From NCBI GenBank assembly GCA_964036045.1, contig OZ038385.1:33177129-33241128 (forward strand): a DNA stretch of 64,000 nt. The letters are read 5' to 3'. The number at the start of each line of letters is the position of its first letter. The stretch's first letter is position 1. Below are positions 55,430 to 64,000 of the stretch, piece by piece. A program made the translations under genes and the position numbers. The notes below the pieces were generated by a model that was given only the letters and a program-made list of their open reading frames with translations, did no database searches and was not told the DNA's origin. Origin of the DNA: Eutreptiella sp. 'Long Island Sound 2002' (Eukaryota > Euglenozoa > Euglenophyceae > Eutreptiales > Eutreptiaceae).

Positions 55430-58400
55430 GTTCGTTGTCGTCGTTTGTCGTCGTCTTCGTCGTCGTTCATCATACCCAAAAAATTAATATATTCAATTGT
55501 GGTATGGACGTTCGTTCGTTCGTTCGTTGTCGTTCGTCATACCCAAAAAATCCTCCCAATTGTGCACGCCGCGGCTGGCGCGCGCGCGTGCCCGTCAAAT
55601 GGCATCTGGCGGATTTGCGATTTCGATTTCTGGCACGAGAAATGGATCTGAAATCATGGAATCATTTGTTCCGAAAATCTGGATGTACTGTACAATCGAT
55701 TATCCGGGTATCTGCACGAATAATCCCGCCTGTTGACTTTTGGCGATTTTAGCCAACAGGCAGCTGTGGCAACAGTTCTCTCGCTTATAGAGTACGGGAT
55801 ATGATGTTTGAGACATGAGTCATGAGGTACGGGATACGAGGTACGGGATATGCGGTATGTTGTACACAGGGTGAGGTATGGGTGATGTGTTTGGAAATAT
55901 GGATTATGCGAATCGCGGTGTCAAATGTGCTATCAGAGTACAGTTTAGGAGGGGTAAGTTTCACTCATAGAGTACGGGATATGATGTTTGAGACATGAGT
56001 CAGGTGGCACGGGATGTGAGGTACGGGACATGAGGTGTGTTGTATTGGGTACGTGAAATGCGGTGCGGTGTGAGATATGGTGCTATGGTGATATAGTGAT
56101 ATGGTCCGCGCTTCAAGCGCGGGCATTCGCACTAGTTAATATATTTAATTGTGGTAAGGTTCGTTCGTTGTCGTCGTTTGTCGTCGTCGTCGTTGTCGTT
56201 CGTCATACCCAAAAAATCCTCCCAATTGTGCACGCTGCTGGTGGCGCGCGCGCGTGCCCGTCAAATGGTATCTGGCGGATTTGCGATTTTGATTTCTGGC
56301 ACGACAAATCGATCTGAAATCATGGAATCATGTGTTTTGAAAACCTGTATGTACTGTACAATCGATTATCCGGGTTTCCGCACGAATCATCCCGCCTGTT
56401 GACTTTTGGCGATTTTAGCCAACACGCAGCAGTGGCGACAGCTCTCTCGCTTATAGAGTACGGGATATGAGGTTCGAGACATGAGTCATGGTATGGGATA
56501 CGAGGTACGGGATATGCGGTATGTTGTACATAGTGTGAGGTATGGGTGATGTGTTTGGAAATATGGATTATGCGAATCGCGGTGTCAAATGTGGTGTCAA
56601 AGTACAGTTTAGGAGGGGTAACTTTCACTCATAGAATACAGGATAGGATGTGTGAGTGAGGTACGGGATACCAGGTACGGGATATGCGGTATGTTGTACA
56701 CAGGGTGAGGCATTGGTGATGTGTTTGGAAATATGGATTATGCGAATCGCGGTGTGAAATGTGGTGTCAGAGTACAGTTTAGGAGGGGTAAATTTCACTC
56801 ATAGAGTACGGGATATGATGTTTGATAGAGTACGGGATATGAGGTTTGAGACATGAGTCATGAGGAACAGGGATACGAGGTACGGGATATGCGGTATGTT
56901 GTACACAGTGTGAGGTATGGGTGATGTGTTTGGAAATATGGATTATGCGAATTGCGGTGTCAAATGTTGTGTCAGAGTACAGTTTAGGAGGGGTACATTT
57001 CACTCATAGAGTACGGGATATGATGTTTGAGACATGAGTCATGTGGCACGGGATATGAGGTACAGGACATGAGGTGTGTTGTATTGGGTTTCCGAAATAC
57101 GGTGCGGTGTGCGATATGGTGCCATGGTGATATGGTGATATGGCCCGCGCTTCAAGCGCGGGCATTCGCACTAGTTAGTATATTTAATTGTGGTAAGGTT
57201 CGTTCGTCGTCGTCGTCGTCGTCGTAGTTCGTCATACCATATCCAAAAAGTCCTCCCAATTGTGCACGCTGCGGCTGGCGCGCGTGCGTGCCCGTCAAAT
57301 GGCATCTGGCGGATTTGCGATTTCGATTTCTGGCACGAGAAATATCGTGCCAGAAAAATCGCACTATTAAATCATGGAATCATGTGTTTCAAAAATCTGG
57401 ATGTACTGTACAATCGATTATCCGGGTATCTGCACGAATAATCCCGCCTGTTGACTTTTGGCGATTTTAGCCAACAGGCAGCAGTGGCGACAGTTTTCTC
57501 GCTTATAGAGTACGGGATATGAGGTTTGAGACATGAGTCATGAGGTACGGGATACGAGGTACGGGATATGCGGTATGTTGTACACAGGGTGAGGTATGGG
57601 TGATGTGTTTGGAAATATAGATTATGCGAATCGCGGTGTCAAATGTGGTGTCAGAGTACAGTTTAGGAGGGGTAAGTTTCACTCATAGAGTACGGGATAT
57701 GATGTTTGAGACATGAGTCAGGTGGCACGGGATATGAGGTACGGGACATGAGGTGTGTTGTATTGGGTATGCGAAATGCGGTGCGGTGTGAGATATGGTG
57801 CTATGGTGATATGGTGATATGGCCCGCGCTTCAAGCGCGGGCATTCGCACTATGAAATCATGGAATCATGTGTTTTAAAAATCTGGATGTACTGTAGAAT
57901 TGATTATCCGGGTATGTGCACGAATAATCCCGCCTATTGACTTTTGGCGATTTGAGCCAACAGGCAGCAGTGGCGACAGTTCTCTCGCTTATAGAGTACG
58001 GGATATGAAGTTTGAGACATGAGTCATGAGGTACGGGATACGAGGTACGGGATATGCGGTATGTTGTACACAGTGTGAGGTATGGGTGATGTGTTTGGAA
58101 ATATAGATTATGCGAATCGCGGTGTCAAATGTGGTGTCAGAGTACAGTTTAGGAGGGGTAAATTTCACTCATAGAGTACGGGATATGAGGTTTGAGACAT
58201 GAGTCAGGTGGCACGGGAAATGGGGTACGGGACATGAGGTATGCTGTATTGGGTACGTGAAACGCGGTGCGGTGTGAGATATGGTGCTATGGTGATATAG
58301 TGATATGGTCCGCGCTTCAAGCGAGGGCATTCGCACTAGTTAATATATTTAATTGTGGTAAGGTCCGTTCGTCGTCGTCGTCGTCGTCGTAGTTCGTCAT

Positions 58401-58620
58401 ACCATATCCAAAAAGTCCTCCCAATTGTGCACCCTGCTGCTGGCGCGCGCGCGTGCCCGACAAATGGCATCTGGCGGATTTGCGATTTTGATTTCTAGCA
58501 CGAGAAATATCGTGCCAGAAATATCGCACTATAAAATCATGGAATCATGTGTTTTAAAAATCTGGATGTACTGTAAGAAAGATGTCCTTGATTTATGCCC
58601 TAGATATTTTGATGAAATCC
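55430..58620. repeat. complex satellite: interleaved blocks in 4-6 copies
   Basis: Block 1: CGT triplets plus 'gcgcgcgtgcccgtcaaatgg' type sequence (55576, 56243, 57278, 58443). Block 2: 'ttgacttttggcgatttt' (55733, 56399, 57450, 57937). Block 3: 'tacgggatatg' units with 'cagtttaggaggggta' (55945, 56609, 56777, 56985, 57660, 58147). Block 4: 'gtgatatggtgatatgg' followed by a GC palindrome (56104, 57143, 57822, 58308). The blocks follow the same order but some copies lack parts. No coding function; mirrored short frames come from the repeat. Confidence 0.85.
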
Positions 58621-59519
58621 TGCAGGTTTTGTAGTTGAAAACCCAAACCAAAGCAGCAAGTAGAGCAAGAACAGGATGTGGATCGAATCAATGATTGGTT
58701 TTGGAATCCAGTGTAACACAGAAGGGCTGCAGATAGACAAAGCACTTTTATACACAAAGATTCAATCACAAATGGATAATACAAAAGATTTTATATGAAA
58801 ATTGGTCTGACTCTTGCCTCAGAGATAGCATTAGGCACTTCATGTGCACTCTTTTGGGTGAAATGGTGCTGGTTAGGAATCTGGGGCATAGATGTCAGGA
58901 CCACACAGAAGATGACTTGGCCAAGCAACTGAATTCAGAAACAGTTACAAAGTAGGACCACAATAAGTGGTAGAAACAATTGAGTATAGGGGTCTTGGGG
59001 TGGGAGACCACTAGGCTTAACCTCCAAGGCCTAAAGCATGAAATGCCTATTTTATTTCGGTATATCCTCCATGAAGGAAGGTACCTCCGCTCAGTTGAGT
59101 GGTAGGAGTGAACTTCATGGAGGGCTAGGGTCACAACCCTAGTTACTTTGAGAAAGTGTACTTTAGGCAACAAAAGAGAGATAAAAACACTTAAGTTTGT
59201 CTTAGCATCAACAAAAGGGTTTTAAGGGGGGCTTGGCCTGGATCAAGCCCTCCAAGAAAGACATGGCAGTGACTTTTTCTTACTCCCCCCTGGAGTACTA
59301 GTTAGCTAAGCTAGTAGGACCATGGAAAAAGGCTCAAATATTCCCAAAATTACCTCAGAAAATGCATTAAACTTACCAAAAACATCCTCATCAGTTCATA
59401 GAAGCCTATCACACTGTAGGTACCCTTGAAAAACAGTGTAATGTACCGTGAATGATGTCCCTTCGATGGAACATTCCTCAAAAGTCGCCGGCGTGCGACG
59501 AAAACTTTTGGTAAAATTA
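58621..59519. other. AT-richer spacer
   Basis: Base composition differs from the GC-rich remainder. No supported gene. Confidence 0.5.
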
Positions 59520-59605
59520 TGGGGGTTGTGGGGTTTGAACCCAGGACTCCCTCCCTAGAGCACATGTGCTTGCCCTCTAGGGTACAGTCGAACGCTCTAA
59601 TGCGG
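59520..59605 (-). repeat. tRNA-like segment (SINE head candidate)
   Basis: Minus strand: 'ttagagcgttcgactgta' resembles an A box and 'ctgggttcaaacccc' is a good B box. Acceptor halves do not pair. Confidence 0.5.
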
Positions 59606-60399
59606 ACGGCTATTGCTGTATAAACAGCGTTTTAGTAAACGTCCTGACCAAGGGCCAGGGCGGAGCAATACTCCCAATGGAGGACACAAATCTCCAGGAG
59701 CCGGAAAAAATGGAAAATGTGACCGACAGGGAGTGATTCCTGCGGTTTAGCGGAAGGGGTTGCGATTTAGCAAGTGAAATCGTTAAAAATCGACGCAACC
59801 ACGCGGCAAATTGTCATTTTTACACATAACTCAAAGTCGCAGACAAGCGCAAAGGAAGCGGAATCCAAGAAAAGTGTTGCGCAAGCGTAAACGGCTTTTG
59901 AAAAAGAAGGTATGAGCCGTAGTTTTTAGAGTTCTAAAGGAAATTTTTGCACAGTTGCATCAAAATTTTGATAAACTTCAGAGAAAAGTATTCAAATTCA
60001 ACCCACACCACAGAGCAGGTCAACAACCCGCCTCCCAGGTATGTCAGTGTCATCTCACACGCACGCAATGCGTTCGTGTTGGTTGTTTTGTCAAAACGTT
60101 AGGGTTGTCAACGCTGTGCTCGTCGGGGGGTCGGGTGTTCCTCTCTCGTGCTCTGCATAGGTCAAAACAGGAATGAAAGGTATGCGATGCGAATGGAGCG
60201 CGCAGCGCGCACGTAGGGTTAGAATATGCGCTGTGCTCGCGATGCATGTGCCTAATCGAGGCATTCACACGCTGTGACGCTTTCCCTGTACCCCAAATTC
60301 ACCCTTGTTTTCTTCTTCACAGGTAAGTAAAGAAAGTGTTTGTCCGTGTGTGGCCGTGGCGTTAAAGTAGGGTTGCTTAAAACGTTTAGGCTTGTTTTG
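59606..60399. other. spacer with a splice-like site
   Basis: No supported gene. At 60305-60330 a pyrimidine tract and 'ttcacag' run directly into 'gtaagtaaag' on the plus strand. Confidence 0.5.
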
Positions 60400-60998
60400 T
60401 GTTCGCTTCATTGGGCATTCGCACGATGCATGGTGAGTAAGGTAGGTTAGCCCAGGAGGAGCTCACCTCCTGGTTGAGTCAGTGTGGAAACGGTTCTGCC
60501 TCCCTTCCCTGCGTGCACATGATGCATTAAAGGGTAGGCCACGCGAATTGCGCACGGTAAACCTTGTTTAGGTTACCCAGGGGCTCCTCGGTACGTTCTT
60601 TAAGAGAACCTGAGGAGTCTCTTAACGCTTACTTGCTTGACAGGGGAGCTGAATTTCAGCGTGTTTGCGGACAGTGTATTATAGGTCACACTGAGAAGCG
60701 TATAATACGTGGAGTGTGGCTTGGTTCCTCCGCCGCAAACACCCCTTCATTTGCCTCTGTTGTACAGGTGGGAGAGGTTCAGGGTGATTGGTGCACGCAG
60801 CAGCTGCCTCCGGCGGCTACCCATTTTTCTGCCCCAGCAAAACAGGGGCGCTGATCACAAATCAATTGACTGTGCCTCTGCCAGGAGTGGCTAGGGCAGT
60901 TCGACTTCATCGACATCCGCGCCGTGCACACAACAAGAGCACCCCTTCCCTCCCAGCCCTAGCAGGGGAAACGCGTTGTGGCGTCCCCTGTTAGGCCA
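60400..60998 (-). repeat. LTR-like segment, probable 3' LTR of the gypsy element
   Basis: Read on the minus strand it starts TGGCCTAAC at 60998 and is colinear with the segment at 18910-19490. It lies 1 kb downstream of the gypsy pol stop on the same strand, where a 3' LTR is expected. The inner end at about 60400 is uncertain. A hairpin around 'gttctttaagagaac' (60595-60609) is conserved in both copies. Confidence 0.6.
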
Positions 60999-62005
60999 CA
61001 GTTGCTTAGCAGTGCTGTGTTCTCTTGTCTTCTTCACAAGAGGGTCATTAGGACCTGAGTGATCTTCGACAGCAGCACCCAGTAGCGTGTGTAGGGGTTA
61101 GGGTCAGCAGGCCTGGCAGGAGTTGAGTGCAAGTGATGAGTGCTCACCCTGCCTTCGAAGGCCGGTGCTGGCGTTAGTGAGTGTAGTGTAGTGGTGTCTC
61201 CTGTCTCGCGTGCTTTTCCTCGTGGGCAGGGGAGTGCGTTAGCTTTTGGCCTGTAGCAAAAATGGGCGTTTTGTATGCCCTTAGCACACTTGGCCACCCC
61301 TCCCCTCTAGTAGGTAGGGCTTTTGCCGTCTTCCCCCAAGGATAGGCGCCAGCACATAAATTGGGCGCCAAAGGAGTGGTAATAGTACCTGATTAGGACC
61401 TTCGGTCCGACGTCAGCGAAGCCCGGTCTCCGGAAGCCACGCCGGGGAGAGAAGTGAGACACACACAGACATACGTAGCACACATAGGGGTATGGTAAAC
61501 CCTGTAAAGAAGGGTAGAACCCCATGGGTCTGGACCAGTCAGGGGTCCTAACTGTGGGCTCGCTTGTCCCCAAGGAGGGAAGACACACCTTGCCTCACAC
61601 CTCATAACACCTTGCTTGTCATTCCCCCCTGGTGTAGTAAGCCACCGTTCTTCGTTGGCTCTCCAAGGTCATTACATTAGGGCAGTCCCCATGCAACACA
61701 TGGTCAACAAGGCATACACTCGCTGGGTGGCTGCAATCCTGATAAGCGGCCACCTGGCTCACGCTTGAAACCATAGGCATGGGTCTGCAGGGCACAGACA
61801 GGGTCAGTGCAGTGCGCAGTAAGCAGTAGTCTGTGAAAAAACCAATGGCCTTCGGCCAGGGAGTGGTTGTCACGGGGGGCTAACGGTCCTGTCCTGCGAT
61901 GCAATGCGGGGCAACTGTGACAACTGCTCTTACACCCATACACAGGCACGTCTGCAGAAGAGTGCTCACTGCACCTGTCAGTAGACTGACACAAGGAAAT
62001 TAGTT
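60999..62005. other. gypsy 3' non-coding region
   Basis: No open frame of note between pol and the LTR-like segment; no polypurine tract could be fixed with confidence. Confidence 0.45.
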
Positions 62006-63919
62006 TCACTTCTTACGGTGGGACATAGTCTCAGCACGGGTTAGGAGCTGCCCCTCGTTGTTCTCAACGAGGTAAGTGCGGAAGATGGGGTTGATACTCC
62101 CATCTGGTTGTATGAAGGCTGACATAGGTTCCCAGGTCGCCTCAGATAGCCCATAGCCATCCCACAGGGTTAGGAATTTCCAGCCCTGTTTATACTCGTG
62201 GCGAGCAATACCTGCAACCACGTAGTAACCATCGACTGCCATTTCATTGGCAGTCATCTCTTCGAGTTTGTCTGCCTCCTCTGGACTGGCAGCGTTCTCT
62301 AGGTCTATACGCTCGACCTCACTGTCGCTGAGGCGCCACTCATCCCAAGACAAGTTGTCAGGGGAGTGATAGTGCCTCAACTGCTTAGGTGCACACAGCA
62401 GTTCACCACCTAGACGTGGACTGCACCTGACATGGTTCCTGGATCCATCTATCCTGATGATACCATAGGGTCCAAAGTAAGGGTCCTGTAGGCAGTTACG
62501 TGGCAAGGAGGGTAGGCGTGAATGGTGTACCAAAACAAGGTCACCAACCTTGAAGCTGGCAGGTTGCCGTAGGCGGTTCCGTCGGCTCTGTTCACGGTCA
62601 CGAATGTGTCTCAGGTTAGTACCAGCCTGGTTAGCCAGAGACTGCCTGTGTTCCAGCCAATCTCCCACAGGGCTCTTGAAGTCCTCAGGAAAGGGGGTTT
62701 TGAAGAACCAAGCAGGTCGTCCTCCATGGAACAGTTCGTGGGGGGTGAAACCCGTAGAAGAGCTCCGCTGTGAGTTCATGGTGAGCACTGCCCAGGGCAC
62801 TAGGCGTACCCAGTTTTTGGTGCGCTCCTGTTTCATCAGGATTCTTAGGTTTTGCTCCACCACACGGTTCTGTCTCTCACAGAGAGGGTTAGACGTGTGG
62901 GTATAGGGCACACCTGTGGTTACCTCCACGTTGAGGGCATTTAGTACTCGTTTGTACCACCCAGTGTCACGGCGGATGCGTACATCTTCATCAGAGTGCA
63001 CCTGCTTAGGTGCTCCATAGGGTTCGAACCATTGTTCGACCAACATTTTCACAGTCTGCTCACCTGTGATTTTCTTATTGCAAGGGAACACACGGGTGAA
63101 GCGAGATAGACCACAGGTGACCACGAGGCAACTATCATAGCCGCCAAAGCTTGGTAGGCCGTGGATGAAATCCACGTAGAGAAGAGAGTTAGCACAATAG
63201 GGTATGGGTAAGCTGGAGATCAGGCCCCTATCCCTACTGTCCCTCTGCTTGCTGGCATGACAGCCACAAGCATCCACAATGGTCTGCATACGCGACCTCA
63301 GTTCAGTCAGGGTTAGACTAGAGTAGAAACACTCACGGAAGAAGTCCACTGAGCGATTAGCGCCAGTGTGACCAGAGCTGAGATGGGACCACTGTAGGCA
63401 CCCATCCAGTCGTGCCTCAGGCACCACCATTCGGTCCTCGTAGAAGAGGTACTGATTGTTTTTATACCACTGGTGCCCGTCAATGACACCGGGTTCGAGA
63501 CCAGTGCTGAGGGTTTGGAGAATTTCTTCATACTCTGACTGATAGTCGGTTAGACTCCAACCCTCCAGGATTCCAGCAGTGCGCATGGACAGGTAAAGCT
63601 GGACATCCATACGCTGGAAAACCTCTCTGGCAAGCGCCTCAGAGCTCTCACCAATAAGTGCATCGAAGTTGTTGCGCGATATATAGTCAGACAGTTCATT
63701 CTTTATCCCGCGGATATGATGCACTGTCAGCCTGAACTGGCTCAGGTAAGTCCACCACCGTTTTAGCTTTGCTTTCTCTGGTGGTGGGCCCTTCTGAAAA
63801 GACTTCACAGACTCTTGGTCACACAGCCAGACAATAGGGTTAGATCCCAGTGAAGCATTTTCGGCGGGGGTGATGTCCGTGCGTCCACAGAAAAATTGGA
63901 AAAATTGAAAATCCTTCAA
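62006..63919 (-). CDS. Ty3/gypsy chromovirus-type pol: RNase H end, integrase, chromodomain
   Basis: 637-codon frame ending in TGA. Residues about 53-82 ('WWTYLSQFRLTVHHIRGIKN', then 'ELSDYISR') are the end of RNase H or its connection. Integrase: zinc-binding His179/His184 and Cys218/Cys220 (CxC here, usually CxxC), then catalytic Asp250 ('YVDFIHGLP'), Asp310 ('VHSDEDV') and Glu348 ('NPLCERQNR'). Later 'PASFKVGDLVLVHHSRL' is the GPY/F-like C-terminal segment, and the last 70 residues form a chromodomain ('HEYKQGWKFLTLWDGYGLSE', 'ATWEPMSAF'), which targets integration to marked chromatin. An in-frame TAG about 25 bases upstream of the frame start, close to the window edge, means the reverse transcriptase lies in another frame or beyond 64000. 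The integrase reading frame itself is intact. Confidence 0.92.
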   Translation of the reverse strand: MKDFQFFQFFCGRTDITPAENASLGSNPIVWLCDQESVKSFQKGPPPEKAKLKRWWTYLSQFRLTVHHIRGIKNELSDYISRNNFDALIGESSEALAREVFQRMDVQLYLSMRTAGILEGWSLTDYQSEYEEILQTLSTGLEPGVIDGHQWYKNNQYLFYEDRMVVPEARLDGCLQWSHLSSGHTGANRSVDFFRECFYSSLTLTELRSRMQTIVDACGCHASKQRDSRDRGLISSLPIPYCANSLLYVDFIHGLPSFGGYDSCLVVTCGLSRFTRVFPCNKKITGEQTVKMLVEQWFEPYGAPKQVHSDEDVRIRRDTGWYKRVLNALNVEVTTGVPYTHTSNPLCERQNRVVEQNLRILMKQERTKNWVRLVPWAVLTMNSQRSSSTGFTPHELFHGGRPAWFFKTPFPEDFKSPVGDWLEHRQSLANQAGTNLRHIRDREQSRRNRLRQPASFKVGDLVLVHHSRLPSLPRNCLQDPYFGPYGIIRIDGSRNHVRCSPRLGGELLCAPKQLRHYHSPDNLSWDEWRLSDSEVERIDLENAASPEEADKLEEMTANEMAVDGYYVVAGIARHEYKQGWKFLTLWDGYGLSEATWEPMSAFIQPDGSINPIFRTYLVENNEGQLLTRAETMSHRKK

Positions 63920-64000
63920 CCCATCACCCCAACCTCTCCAAGTACTACATAAAGTCTATTCCAAACTTCGATTCCATTGGAGTTGCGTAAATGGTCTTGG

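Noticed and set aside
21400-59605. Functional tRNA genes at the A/B-box sites
   Set aside because: Acceptor stems do not pair and anticodon arms are irregular or duplicated, so SINE heads or tRNA relics fit better.
1-64000. Organism-wide reassignment of UAG to an amino acid
   Set aside because: SPT20-like (about 150 or more Gln/other codons in the polyQ region), PEX5 and the gypsy pol frame contain no internal TAG, and PEX5 ends with TAG where the family normally ends.

Overview
This window is nuclear DNA of a microbial eukaryote, most likely a protist or microalga. I cannot name the species. The evidence is a SAGA-type SPT20 gene, a peroxisomal import receptor PEX5, short GT-AG introns, and several kinds of eukaryotic retroelement. 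Host genes are sparse. Most of the 64 kb is retroelements, tandem arrays and repeat-rich spacer, with very many runs of 8-14 G or C.

Layout: (1) 1-1361, minus: an SPT20-like gene with a long poly-Gln tail that runs off the left edge. (2) 4.5-10.6 kb: two decayed non-LTR retrotransposons (LINEs) on the minus strand, each with an APE-type endonuclease; the second also has a reverse transcriptase. (3) 11.4-18.8 kb: a chain of tandem repeats dominated by a 5.1-kb G-rich satellite. (4) 18.9-19.5 kb: a lone LTR-like segment. (5) 20.6-28.5 kb: a tyrosine-recombinase retrotransposon with complete split direct repeats (A - genes - BA - B on the minus strand). It carries a gag-like ORF, a tyrosine recombinase placed before the reverse transcriptase, and an RNase H. 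The RNase H is interrupted by a 2.1-kb insertion with 14-bp inverted termini and a 4-bp target duplication, and that insertion holds its own intron-containing gene. (6) 28.5-38.2 kb: spacer, tRNA-like SINE heads and a 187-bp tandem array. (7) 38.27-40.01 kb, minus: intact intronless PEX5. (8) 40-50 kb: spacer, a GTCACA hexamer array, SINE-like copies and a 185-bp MITE. (9) 50-53.4 kb, minus: a possible ankyrin exon, an unrecognised gene and a type II membrane glycosyltransferase-like gene with introns. (10) 54.3-58.6 kb: diverged tandem and complex repeats with hairpins. (11) 59-64 kb: a chromodomain Ty3/gypsy pol gene cut by the right edge, with an LTR-like segment 1 kb downstream related to the one at 19 kb.

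The host genes are housekeeping functions (transcription co-activation, peroxisome import, probable Golgi glycosylation) and do not form a pathway. The strongest find is the split-direct-repeat retrotransposon. Its ends, gene order and nested insertion can all be read from the sequence, and the empty target site and the uninterrupted RNase H frame can be predicted. In-frame stops inside the retroelement genes are mostly TAG, and frame changes tend to fall on G/C homopolymers. Both patterns deserve checking.
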